From NCBI RefSeq assembly GCF_002001045.1, contig NZ_MUNR01000010.1, positions 248,001 to 312,000 on the forward strand: a stretch of 64,000 bases of DNA, read 5' to 3'. The notes under the pieces are model-generated. The model saw only the letters and a list, made by a program, of their open reading frames with translations, did no database searches and was not told the origin of the DNA. How positions within the stretch are numbered: the stretch's first letter is position 1; every line of letters starts with the position of its first letter. This document shows positions 21,323 to 29,366 of this stretch, piece by piece. Source of the stretch: Rhodanobacter sp. C01 (GTDB lineage Bacteria; Pseudomonadota; Gammaproteobacteria; Xanthomonadales; Rhodanobacteraceae). A program made the position numbers and the translations under genes.

Positions 21323-22717
21323 TTACGGCAACGTGCCCAGTCCAAGAAAACGGCGGATGGCAGGCAACCGCCGAAGCGCCAGTCGTTCCACCACCAGCAC
21401 GGTGAGCATCGAGAGACCAAGCAGCGGCAGGAACAAGCCAAGCAACACAAGAAGCGCGATGAAACCCGTGGGGTGCCGGGCGCCTTCATGAGCGGCCGGC
21501 GCACCGAGCGTGCCGGAAGGCCGACGTCGCCACCACAGGATGGCCGCGCTGATGCACGCCGTGATCAAACCCAAGGCCGTCAAGGCACTGAGAATCTGAT
21601 TCAACGGTGGAAACAGCACGCCTTCATGGATGGCCACGCCGTAACCGAGCATGCGATCAAGCCAGGGACGCTCGGCGAAGTCGATCCGCCGCGTCACCTC
21701 TCCACTGACGGGATCCAGGCTCAGGTCGGCGCGTTGAGAGCGGTCGTCGGCATCCGAACGGGCTGTCCAACCGGCATGTTTGAGTGAGGGGGGCGCGATG
21801 AGTACCGGGGTCGCCAGATGCTCAGCTTCCACCGCGGGCAATATCCGGTCCAGGGCCGTGTCGTCGATGGCGCCTGGGGATGTCGCCGTCATGCCGGCCA
21901 TGCCGTGATGTGTGGCATGTTCATCGGGAGGCGTGTTGGCGGCGGCGATGCCAGCGCGTTCATCCGCGCTGCCGATGGTCCAGTCCTGCACCACATGGGC
22001 GTTCGCCCAATGTTGACGCGCATCGCGCAGGAGGCCACCCCACGACTTGGTCCAGGGCAAGCCGGAGAACAGCAGGAAGAGCGCCAGCATCGACACCCAC
22101 ACCGCGGTAACTGCATGCAGATCACGCCAGAAAACCCGGCCACCCTGCCGCAGCCGTGGGTAGATCACCCCGCCGATGCGGCGTCCACGCGGCCACCAGA
22201 GATAGAGGCCGGTAAGCAGCAGAAGAATGGTCCATGAGGCCGCCAGTTCGACGACCATCGAGCCCGCGCTGCCCAGCATGAGTTCGCCATGCAGGTAGAA
22301 AATCACACGCATGAAACGGTCATTGTCACGCACGACATACAGGACCTGAAGCGAGGACGGATCCACATACACGCGCACGATCTCGCTGCCACGCCCAAGC
22401 AGCACCTGCGCTGCGGCCGTCGGCGCCTCCGGAACCCGATAGGCATTGAGCACGGTGCCCGGCACGGCCGCCAGGGCCGCGGCCACCTGGGCTGAAGCCA
22501 ACTGTCGTGGCGCCGCGGCAACCTGGGCGTAGCGTTGTTCAAGCAGCGGTTCGATCTGCGGCTTGAACAGGTAGATCAACCCCGTGCAAGCCAGCCATAG
22601 CACGAACGGCAGGCAGAACACGCCCGCGTAGAAGTGCCACCGCCACAGCAGTCGATATGCCCCTGCTGGGCTGTTTCGTGGTTTCAGCTGGTGCGCCGAG
22701 GGGTGGGCACGCTTCAT
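21323..22717 (-). CDS. PepSY-associated membrane protein of the copper locus
   Basis: A 464-residue inner-membrane protein of the PepSY/PiuB type. The first helix is in WRWHFYAGVFCLPFVLWLACTG, and later helices include WTILLLLTGLYLWWPRG and LHAVTAVWVSMLALFLLFSG. Conserved histidines (WRWHFYAG, FYLHGEL, DLHAV) suit a haem- or metal-linked reductase. A periplasmic loop carries a His/Met-rich stretch, HATHHGMAGM, that could bind copper. It follows the TonB receptor by 78 bases. The order DUF2946-receptor-PepSY matches the copper-repressed operon of Bordetella pertussis. A role in reducing or passing on imported metal is inferred. Confidence 0.85.
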   Translation of the reverse strand: MKRAHPSAHQLKPRNSPAGAYRLLWRWHFYAGVFCLPFVLWLACTGLIYLFKPQIEPLLEQRYAQVAAAPRQLASAQVAAALAAVPGTVLNAYRVPEAPTAAAQVLLGRGSEIVRVYVDPSSLQVLYVVRDNDRFMRVIFYLHGELMLGSAGSMVVELAASWTILLLLTGLYLWWPRGRRIGGVIYPRLRQGGRVFWRDLHAVTAVWVSMLALFLLFSGLPWTKSWGGLLRDARQHWANAHVVQDWTIGSADERAGIAAANTPPDEHATHHGMAGMTATSPGAIDDTALDRILPAVEAEHLATPVLIAPPSLKHAGWTARSDADDRSQRADLSLDPVSGEVTRRIDFAERPWLDRMLGYGVAIHEGVLFPPLNQILSALTALGLITACISAAILWWRRRPSGTLGAPAAHEGARHPTGFIALLVLLGLFLPLLGLSMLTVLVVERLALRRLPAIRRFLGLGTLP

Positions 22718-22795
22718 GCGCACACCCCCATCGCGGCGACGGCTTGGCGGTCAAGCCGGTCATTCATGGGCATTCCTCGCTTCACGCAGTTCGCC

Positions 22796-25072
22796 TCAAA
22801 GGGTGAGTTTCAGGTCAGCCACGTAGGTACGCTGCTGGAACGGGTGATAGAGGAAATATTTTTCGTTGGTGAGGTTGTCCACGTCCACCGCCAGGCTCAG
22901 GTGTTCATCGATCTGATACTGCACTCGCGCATCGAAGACGGTGAACTTGTCGAACGCGCCGAACACGTGCGGCGTGTTGTCCGTGTTGTCCAGCGTGGAA
23001 TATTGCCGCCCGCTGTATCGCCCTGCCAGGGTGAAGGACCACACCTCCTTCGGGCGATAGGTCGCCACCGCGGTGGCCCGCAAGCGCGGCACATATGGCG
23101 CGTGTTGGCCTTTGGCTGTCGTGCCGGTCGTGCTGGCGAACGTGTCGTCGGACAAGATGGTGGAATCCACGAAGGTAATGCTGCCGGACAGCTCCAGGCC
23201 ACGCACCAGCACGTTGTCCTGCTGCGCGGCGAGTTCGATGCCACGGTTGCGCACCTCGCCGACATTGACGACGTAGTTGACCGGCACGGGGTATTGGGAC
23301 AAGAAGGCGGTTTGCTGGATCAGCGCATCGCGGGTGTTCTCCTGGAACAGCGACAGGCGCACCGAGCCTTGGCCGGTTGAATGCTCGAACGCGAGTTCGC
23401 CATCGCGCGAGCGCTCCGGTTTCAAGTTCGGGTTGGGCGACGTGTACGTCGATCCGGTGGAGACCAATTGGTAAAGCTCGCCGACGGTCGGAAAGCGCAC
23501 GCTCTTGGCCAGCGAGCCGGTGATCAGCCAGTCGGGTGCCACGCTCCATTGCAGGCTGGCCTTGGGCGAAAAGGCGTTGCTTGTTTCAGACGGCTGATGG
23601 ACCGCGGCCTGGCCGCTGAAATTGAAACCGTCGCTGGCCTTCCACCATTCATAGCGTCCGCCGACGGTGAGCAGCCACGCGGGATCCAGGCGCCAGGCAT
23701 CCTGCACCCACACCGCATCGGTGGCGGTCTTGCCGCTGCCGGCGGAATAGAGCGTGGTGGTGCTGGGGGGAACCTGCCAATTCGTCAGATTGGTCGCCGT
23801 GTTGGCCAGTTCATAGCGGTCGGCATGCGCGCCCGCGGAGACTTCCTGGGCACCGCCATACCCCTGCGGCCGCCACACCCCGCGCAGATCGACGGTGGAC
23901 CAGTTGGTGCCCGCATAGCTGGCCAGCCGACCATTCGTGGTGACGTCGGTGCTGGTGGTGACGCCGGCCGGATTCCACTGACTGTCCTTGAGGAAGGCGT
24001 AATGCGTGATCACCAGTTCGCCGTCGAAATCACCTTTGGTATCGGTTTTCAGTGAGGCAGCCTGCATCAGGTGATGCGCGCTCAGTCCATAGATGCTGCT
24101 GGCGAAGCCTGCGGTCTTGCCGTAGGTCGGATTGCCGGCGCCATCGGTCAGGAACGTGTCGGCATTCGATTGCCCGTGGTTGCTCCAGAACCCCGCCATG
24201 TAGCTGGCTTGCAGCCAGGGGGTGATGTCGTAACTGAGCTTGCCGTTCAGACCCAGCATCCGGGTGTGGAGCAGGCCTCCGGCGCCCAGCACATTGGCCA
24301 CCTGGCCTGTTTTATTGCGGGCAGGAATGGCGCCGCTGGTGTTGTTGGGGAAGCCCGCGCCGGTGATGTAGGACAACGGCTGACTGAAACTGTTCAGCGC
24401 ATTGGCGGAAACGAACCAGCCCCACGGGCCACTTTGTGCACCGGCGGTGACGCTGGTCTGGCTGGTGGAGAAGCGATCGTGCGTGCCGTAGAGATCGAAG
24501 TCCTGCACGGCCTCCGTCTGCTTGATCGTGACCTGGGGTTTATCCGGCAGCTTGGTCACGATACGCATCACGCCACCCATCGAGTTGCCCGAATACGCCG
24601 CCGAAAACGGGCCGTAGAGCATGTCGATGTGGTCGATGGTTTCAGGCGAGGCCATACCCCAGCGCGGTGCCCCCATCGTGTTGTTGTTGGCGATCAACGC
24701 CGAGATGGGAATGTCATCGACGTAGACGAGGGTGCGCGCACTCGAATTGACGCCCCAGTTCCGGGTCGCCAGCACGGGCTGGGTGTCCCCGTAGTTGCGC
24801 TTGCGGATGAAAATGCTGGGCAGATATTTCGCGGCATCCTCCACGTCCACCGCGTTGACGGTCGCCTGGATTTTTTCCGCGGGAATGGACGCCTGCGTGG
24901 CCGGGAAATCCGGCTTTGTTCTTGAACTCGACGGCGCCGATACTTCGACGCCCGCGAGCGTGGTGGGTTTCTGGGCCGTCGATGATGGAGCGTCTTGGGC
25001 GTGCGTGATGGACGAGGCAAGCAGGGTCAACGCCAGCGCGACCGGCGCGCGGCGGGAAGAGGAGCAGGACAT
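22796..25072 (-). CDS. TonB-dependent receptor, probable copper (OprC/BfrG-like) importer
   Basis: A 758-residue outer-membrane receptor. A signal peptide ends at THAQ (about residue 25). The plug contains LAGVEVSAPSSS, DAAKYLPSIFIRKRNYGD, YVDDIPISALI and a Met-rich MLYGPFSAAYSGNSMGGVMR. The barrel ends in RTYVADLKLTL. ATG 25072 is chosen over 25138 because the signal peptide starts there; its ribosome site is weak, consistent with dependence on the upstream leader gene. It lies between a DUF2946 gene and a PepSY gene, the arrangement of BfrG. Receptor identity is certain; copper is inferred from context. Confidence 0.88.
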   Translation of the reverse strand: MSCSSSRRAPVALALTLLASSITHAQDAPSSTAQKPTTLAGVEVSAPSSSRTKPDFPATQASIPAEKIQATVNAVDVEDAAKYLPSIFIRKRNYGDTQPVLATRNWGVNSSARTLVYVDDIPISALIANNNTMGAPRWGMASPETIDHIDMLYGPFSAAYSGNSMGGVMRIVTKLPDKPQVTIKQTEAVQDFDLYGTHDRFSTSQTSVTAGAQSGPWGWFVSANALNSFSQPLSYITGAGFPNNTSGAIPARNKTGQVANVLGAGGLLHTRMLGLNGKLSYDITPWLQASYMAGFWSNHGQSNADTFLTDGAGNPTYGKTAGFASSIYGLSAHHLMQAASLKTDTKGDFDGELVITHYAFLKDSQWNPAGVTTSTDVTTNGRLASYAGTNWSTVDLRGVWRPQGYGGAQEVSAGAHADRYELANTATNLTNWQVPPSTTTLYSAGSGKTATDAVWVQDAWRLDPAWLLTVGGRYEWWKASDGFNFSGQAAVHQPSETSNAFSPKASLQWSVAPDWLITGSLAKSVRFPTVGELYQLVSTGSTYTSPNPNLKPERSRDGELAFEHSTGQGSVRLSLFQENTRDALIQQTAFLSQYPVPVNYVVNVGEVRNRGIELAAQQDNVLVRGLELSGSITFVDSTILSDDTFASTTGTTAKGQHAPYVPRLRATAVATYRPKEVWSFTLAGRYSGRQYSTLDNTDNTPHVFGAFDKFTVFDARVQYQIDEHLSLAVDVDNLTNEKYFLYHPFQQRTYVADLKLTL

Positions 25073-25185
25073 GGTCGTCAAATCCGGTGAACGTAGGGAG
25101 GCAGGTGGTGCGGCACGCAGCAGCAACTCTCCCCGCATGGATCGGCAGGGACAGGTGATGTGACGTTCCGACGTTCGTTGGTGGA

Positions 25186-25599
25186 TCAGACGGCCGGTGG
25201 CCCGCGCGAGCGCCGTTCAAGCAGCGCAGGCTGCGGTGAATCCTGCCGTGAACCAGGAGCCGACCAGGAGGCGGCAGGAAGTGCCGGCACGGTGAGGACG
25301 ATGCCCGATGTCAGAACCGGGCTGTGGCACATCAAGGTGCAGTAACCGCATGCCTCGTCCGCATTCGGTGTGTCCGGGTGTCCAGGCGCGTCGGGATGAT
25401 GCGCGTGGACGCCCGACCCTGGGCAGTCCATGCCAGGCATCTGTCCCGGTGCTGCATGGGCCAGGGTCCGGGAAATCGAAGGCGCAAAGAGGATCAACGC
25501 CAGCGCGAAGCCCGCCAGCCAAGTGACAAATCCACGTTGAACGCGCTGACGAATCAAGAGGACCCCGGCGGGGCCAACCTTTGACCCTGATCCAGACAT
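25186..25599 (-). CDS. DUF2946 protein, CruR-like copper-responsive leader gene (first copy)
   Basis: A 137-residue protein with one N-terminal membrane or signal segment (FVTWLAGFALALILFAPSI), a His/Pro/Met-rich middle (MPGMDCPGSGVHAHHPDAP) and a CGYC motif in DEACGYCTLMCHSPVL, as in the DUF2946 family. In B. pertussis the DUF2946 gene CruR acts as an upstream open reading frame: its nascent chain senses copper through CxxC, and this sets transcription read-through into the TonB receptor gene. The same gene order follows here (receptor, PepSY). The start at 25599 is the best supported of several; the protein may be shorter. Confidence 0.8.
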   Translation of the reverse strand: MSGSGSKVGPAGVLLIRQRVQRGFVTWLAGFALALILFAPSISRTLAHAAPGQMPGMDCPGSGVHAHHPDAPGHPDTPNADEACGYCTLMCHSPVLTSGIVLTVPALPAASWSAPGSRQDSPQPALLERRSRGPPAV

Positions 25600-26030
25600 G
25601 ATGCCATGCCCCGCGCGGTTCGCAAAAAAAAACGGGCCGTGGCGAAACGTCACAGCCTGGATAGGATGCTGCCCGCGGTTGTTCGATACGGGCTTGTTGG
25701 GCGACATGCCGACGGGCGCAAAAAGGCAATGATCGCGCGTCACCGATCCATCCCAATATCTGAGCTACGCCCTCATATCGCGGTGATCTGATCGATACAT
25801 CGCCATACCGTGTGCGTGAAAAAATCCGGACACGCGCTATGGATCAAGCTCGCCCCAGGTTCTGGTGACTTGGTGGCATTCGCCCCGTTCCACCCTGCGT
25901 CGCACAGTCTGGAATGGCTTGAAGAAATTCAAGTTCTTGCGCCAGGGTGCGGCATCAACGACATCCGGACCACACTCCAGGTCATGTTAAATTGATGCAT
26001 TGAGCGTGCACCCTCGATCCGGTAATACGC
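25600..26030. other. Divergent region between the two DUF2946 genes
   Basis: This 431-base stretch holds a terminator-like element in the leftward leader (25624-25654, listed separately). On the right, a possible promoter TTGAGC (26000-26005) with TAATAC (26023-26028) has a 17-base spacer but would start transcription at or inside the second DUF2946 gene. A 61-codon rightward frame (25810-25995) has no ribosome site or recognisable family, and I do not call it a gene. Confidence 0.4.
25624..25654 (-). terminator. Terminator-like hairpin in the leader of the first DUF2946 gene
   Basis: On the reverse strand GTGACG-TTT-CGCCAC (one mismatch) is followed by GGCCCG and nine T residues (25624-25632), 25 bases before the proposed start. 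No gene ends here on this strand, so it would act as an attenuator in the leader rather than as a gene-end terminator. Confidence 0.45.
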
Positions 26031-26390
26031 GTGTTCCGACGTAAGGCTTCCCGACAGATAGTTTCATGGCTGGCTCTGCTGGCCATGGCGCTTATTGTCG
26101 TGATGCCGGTGATTTCCCGCGTCATGCCGATGACGGCATCCATGCCAGGCATGGGTGACACGTGTCCGCAGCGGATGGCCGGAGAGAAGCATCCGGCGCC
26201 CGCCGACCCGACCGATCGATGCGGCTACTGCGTCCTGCTTGGCCATCAATCGATACTCGCCTCGAGCCAGGTGCTCCACCTGTTGCCCGCAGCGCCTGGC
26301 GTGGCCGAGTCGACACCCCTCCGGGTGCGCCGCATGGATGCGACCCCACGGTTGAGTGCGGATCCACGCGGGCCACCGCGCATCGGCTGA
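26031..26390 (+). CDS. DUF2946 protein, CruR-like leader gene (second copy)
   Basis: A 119-residue DUF2946 protein. The membrane segment is VSWLALLAMALIVVMPVISRV, a Met-rich stretch follows (MPMTASMPGMGD), and the CxxC is in DRCGYCVLLGHQSI. It differs clearly from the first copy, so this is not a recent duplication. GTG 26031 is taken as start because the short charged N-terminus before the helix is typical of the family, but no ribosome site is visible. It points away from the first copy and precedes a gene for a CATCGC-bearing secreted protein by 189 bases, suggesting the same leader-type control of a second operon. Confidence 0.75.
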   Translation: MFRRKASRQIVSWLALLAMALIVVMPVISRVMPMTASMPGMGDTCPQRMAGEKHPAPADPTDRCGYCVLLGHQSILASSQVLHLLPAAPGVAESTPLRVRRMDATPRLSADPRGPPRIG

Positions 26391-26407
26391 TTCATGGGCG
26401 CATGCGG

Positions 26408-26424
26408 GCCGCCACGATGGCGGC
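26408..26424 (+). promoter_or_regulatory. Inverted repeat just after the second DUF2946 gene
   Basis: GCCGCC-ACGAT-GGCGGC forms a 6-bp GC stem with a 5-base loop, 18 bases after the stop codon. The following 150 bases are C-rich and end at the next start codon. A hairpin and unstructured C-rich RNA at this place would suit Rho-dependent control coupled to translation of the leader gene. Confidence 0.4.
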
Positions 26425-26579
26425 AAGCGCGTGCCATTCGACCTTTGCCGCTGACTTTCCCGACGCCCCACTGCGCTGCATCGCGCCGTGTTTCGTGGCT
26501 GTCCGGTTGGTGCCCCCGGCAATCCCCAGCCTTTGCGAGCCACACGCTGGTCTCGCTCAATTCATCGGGAACTCCATTC

Positions 26580-27728
26580 ATGCGTATCGTGAATCTTCTT
26601 CGCACGTCCATGCCTCTAGGCAGGCGTCGTGCACCGGCTATACGAACCACGCTCCATTTCTCCACCAAGTCGGGGCTGCGCAACACAGGGATGATGTCGG
26701 CGGGTCTGCTCGCACTCGGGCTGCTTCCGCAAGTGGCGCAAGCCTGCGCGACCTGCGGCTGCACCTTGAGCACCGATGCCGCCACCGGTTACTCCACGGC
26801 CTCCGGTTGGCGCCTCAATGTGGATTACACCTTCATCGACCAGGATCAGCTTCGTCACGGAAGCAGCAAGGCGACGCCAGCTCAAGTGGTCAACCAGCCT
26901 TCCGATCCATCGCTCGGCGGCGGTGAAATCGAAAAGGGCACCATCAACCGCTATATCAATTTCGCCGCGACCTATCGTTTCAATGCGGATTGGGGCGTGA
27001 CCTTCGTGGTGCCGTACGTATTGCGCGATCACGAGACCTACGGCACGCAGCTGCAGCCCTATACGCTTGCCGAGAGCGCACCGGACCAGGTCAGCAGCGC
27101 CCATGTCGCCGGCATCGGCGATGCCAAGATCCTGGCCAGCTACCAGGGCTTTCTGCCGACCCACAATTTCGGCGTGCAGTTCGGCGTGAAGCTGCCGACC
27201 GGCAATGACGGCGGGCAGGCCGAGGATGGCAACCTGGTCGGTCATCCGGTGACGTTCCGGAGCGGTCCTGGCTTGGGACAGTCGCTGGATACCAGCCTGC
27301 AGGCGGGCACCGGCAGTACCGATCTCATCGTCGGCGCGTATTACTTCCAGCCGGTGAGCCAGAACTTCGATGCCTTCGTCAACGGGCAGTTCCAGGCCGC
27401 CGTCAAGGAGAGCCTCGATCAGCCTGGCGCGGATTATCGCCCCGGCAACCTTGCCTCGATCAGTTTTGGCCTGCGCTACGAGGCGCACGCGAACTGGGTG
27501 CCGCAGGTGCAGATCAACTGGTTCCACAAGATGGCCGACCAGGGCTTCCTGGCCGACGCACCCGACACCGAAGGCACCGTGGCCTACCTGAGTCCGGGCA
27601 TCAGCGGCAGCCTGACCAAGAACGTGCAGATGTATGCCTTTGTGCAGGTCCCGGTGTATAGCCACCTGCAGGGCTATCAGCTGTTTCCGGGATGGACGGG
27701 CACCGTCGGCATCAGCATGAAACTCTGA
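26580..27728 (+). CDS. Exported beta-rich (probable outer-membrane) protein with CATCGC motif
   Basis: A 382-residue exported protein. The signal segment (GLLALGLLPQVAQA) is followed directly by a triple-cysteine motif, CATCGC, and then repeated amphipathic strands (WRLNVDYTFIDQD, YINFAATYRFNADW, FGVQFGVKLPTGN, ISFGLRYEAHANW). It ends in GTVGISMKL, as beta-barrel proteins do. The cysteines at the new N-terminus could bind metal. It lies between the second DUF2946 gene and a TlpA thioredoxin, which would keep such cysteines reduced. I know no characterised member. ATG 26580 is preferred over upstream in-frame codons because the exported region begins here. Confidence 0.7.
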   Translation: MRIVNLLRTSMPLGRRRAPAIRTTLHFSTKSGLRNTGMMSAGLLALGLLPQVAQACATCGCTLSTDAATGYSTASGWRLNVDYTFIDQDQLRHGSSKATPAQVVNQPSDPSLGGGEIEKGTINRYINFAATYRFNADWGVTFVVPYVLRDHETYGTQLQPYTLAESAPDQVSSAHVAGIGDAKILASYQGFLPTHNFGVQFGVKLPTGNDGGQAEDGNLVGHPVTFRSGPGLGQSLDTSLQAGTGSTDLIVGAYYFQPVSQNFDAFVNGQFQAAVKESLDQPGADYRPGNLASISFGLRYEAHANWVPQVQINWFHKMADQGFLADAPDTEGTVAYLSPGISGSLTKNVQMYAFVQVPVYSHLQGYQLFPGWTGTVGISMKL

Positions 27729-27795
27729 GCACGAACGTCCCATGGAATGAGTGTTGCCGGCATGGTCCGGCAGCGCTCCGCGAGATCATCCGAGC

Positions 27796-28329
27796 ATGCC
27801 TATCCTTCATCGCGTCACGCTCAACCTCTGCAAAGCGATGGCGTGTCTTGCGCTGAGCGTCATCGCACAAGTTGCGTCCGCCAACGAGCTGGAAGTGGGC
27901 CGAATGGCGCCACCCATCACGCTGCATACGCTCGACGGCAAGCAGATCAGCCTGCAAGACCTGCGCGGCAAGGTGGTCATCGTGACGTTCTGGGCCACCT
28001 GGTGCGTGCCATGCCGGGACGAGCTGCCCGTGCTTTCGCGATATGCGCAAGCGCACGCTGGCGATGGCTTGGCCGTACTCGGCTTCAGCCTCGACAGTCC
28101 GGATGACATCGAACAGGTACGCGCTGTTGCACGCAGCCTGAGCTTCCCCGTGGGGTTGCTGGGCGATCCGCATGTGCCCGGCTACGGACGCATCTGGCAC
28201 CTGCCGGTCAGCTTCACGATCGACCGCGACGGCCGACTGGTCGACAACGGATGGAAAGACCGTGAGCCGGCATGGACCAGCCAGCAACTGGAACAAATCG
28301 TCACGCCTTTGCTGGATCGCGCGCACTGA
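27796..28329 (+). CDS. TlpA-like periplasmic thioredoxin-fold protein
   Basis: A 177-residue protein with a signal peptide (about residues 1-30, ending ASAN) and a TlpA/ResA-type thioredoxin domain. The redox motif is WCVPC in VIVTFWATWCVPCRDELPVL, and the cis-proline region is IWHLPVSFTID. Family members reduce disulfides in the periplasm during cytochrome or copper-centre assembly. It follows the CATCGC protein by 67 bases on the same strand, and reduction of that triple cysteine is a plausible task. It converges with tsdA. Confidence 0.88.
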   Translation: MPILHRVTLNLCKAMACLALSVIAQVASANELEVGRMAPPITLHTLDGKQISLQDLRGKVVIVTFWATWCVPCRDELPVLSRYAQAHAGDGLAVLGFSLDSPDDIEQVRAVARSLSFPVGLLGDPHVPGYGRIWHLPVSFTIDRDGRLVDNGWKDREPAWTSQQLEQIVTPLLDRAH

Positions 28330-28340
28330 CGCGTGGCCAT

Positions 28341-28360
28341 GGATTCGGTGGTTCGAATCC
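28341..28360. terminator. Hairpin between convergent tlpA-like and tsdA genes
   Basis: GGATTCG (28341-28347) and CGAATCC (28354-28360) form a 7-bp stem with a 6-base loop in the 83-base gap between two convergent genes. There is no T-run on either side, so a terminator role is only likely from position. Confidence 0.35.
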
Positions 28361-28412
28361 GCCGGAGCACCGCGGCGATCCACACTCGACGCGGCGGCGC
28401 GCCACGTTCCGC

Positions 28413-29366
28413 TTATTTTTGCGCGGGCTGCGAACCGAGCAGGTGGCCGTTCACTTCGGTGCCGTACAGCGACTGCGGCGTGTCGTGATATTTCGCGCGT
28501 GTCTCGGCCAGGTTGCCGGTATAGCGCGGATCCTGCGGACGCTCGTGCGCATCCATGAACATCGCCACGTCCCACGCGTCCTGGTCGCTCAGGCTGCCGC
28601 CGCGACTCAGCGGCATGTTTGCCTTGATGAAGGCGGCGGCGTTGTCCAGCTCGTGCATGCCGGCGCCCCAGTTGAATGATTGCGGCCCCCACAGCGGCGG
28701 GAACACGTTGCGCCCGGCCACCTGCTGGCCCTGCCCGTCGGCACCGTGGCACAGCGCGCAGTTCGCCGCGTAGACCTTTTCACCGCGCGCGTAATCCGCG
28801 GGTTGCGGCGGTTTGAAACCCTGCTTCGGATAACCGGCGCCCTGCAACTTGACGCCGACCGGCGCGCCCTTTGCCATCCACCACGCGTAGGTTTCCAGCG
28901 CCACCATCTCGGCACTGTCCAGCGGCGGTGCCTTGCCGTTCATGCTGAAGCGGAAGCAGCCCTGCAAGCGTTCGCCGAACGTGTTCACGTGGCCATTCTT
29001 CTTGCGGTATTGCGGATACATGCCGTAGGCGCCCCACAACGGCGCCGAGTTCGCCAGCCGGCCGGCATCCAGATGGCAGTTGCTGCAGCTGAGCGTGTTG
29101 CCGACATAGGCGCTGGCATGCGTCGGCGTGTCGGTGAAGATGTCGCGACCCTGGCGGATCACATCGCCCAGCGGACCGCCGGGAATGTCTGTTTCCGATG
29201 GCGGCGTGAATGCTGGCGATGACGGCTTGGTGACGACGCTGTTTGTCACCGTGCTTGAAGCGGCGGGCGCTGCACTGGCGGCTACCGTTGTCGGTGTTTT
29301 CTGCGAGCAGGCATTCAACGCGCCTATCGCGACGGTCGCCGCCAGCAAGGCGAGCAGGGTTTTCAT
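28413..29366 (-). CDS. tsdA: Dihaem cytochrome c thiosulfate dehydrogenase, TsdA-like
   Basis: A 317-residue lipoprotein (lipobox LNAC, Cys20) with two c-type haem sites, CSNCH (94-98) and CALCH (203-207). TsdA features are clear: IPGGPLGDVIRQGRDIF, YVGNTLSCSNCHLDAGR, WGAYGMYPQYRKKNG, and GCFRFSMNGK, where Cys137 matches the unusual cysteine haem ligand of TsdA. The enzyme joins two thiosulfates into tetrathionate and passes electrons to cytochromes. Its ATG overlaps the tsdB stop by four bases. Membrane anchoring differs from the soluble Allochromatium enzyme. Confidence 0.9.
   Translation of the reverse strand: MKTLLALLAATVAIGALNACSQKTPTTVAASAAPAASSTVTNSVVTKPSSPAFTPPSETDIPGGPLGDVIRQGRDIFTDTPTHASAYVGNTLSCSNCHLDAGRLANSAPLWGAYGMYPQYRKKNGHVNTFGERLQGCFRFSMNGKAPPLDSAEMVALETYAWWMAKGAPVGVKLQGAGYPKQGFKPPQPADYARGEKVYAANCALCHGADGQGQQVAGRNVFPPLWGPQSFNWGAGMHELDNAAAFIKANMPLSRGGSLSDQDAWDVAMFMDAHERPQDPRYTGNLAETRAKYHDTPQSLYGTEVNGHLLGSQPAQK

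Noticed and set aside
20719..21504. 261-codon leftward frame upstream of and into blh
   Set aside because: It mixes a short YeeE-like stretch with unrelated sequence, overlaps two real genes in other frames and lacks a usable start. Only the YeeE-like part was kept, as a remnant.
25810..25995. 61-codon frame between the two DUF2946 genes
   Set aside because: No ribosome site, no family resemblance and no conserved neighbour in the same direction close enough to suggest an operon.
28341..28373. GGTTCGAATCC with flanking stem, resembling a tRNA T-arm and acceptor end
   Set aside because: No D-arm, anticodon arm or CCA fits around it. The segment is explained by a GGATTCG/CGAATCC hairpin between convergent genes.
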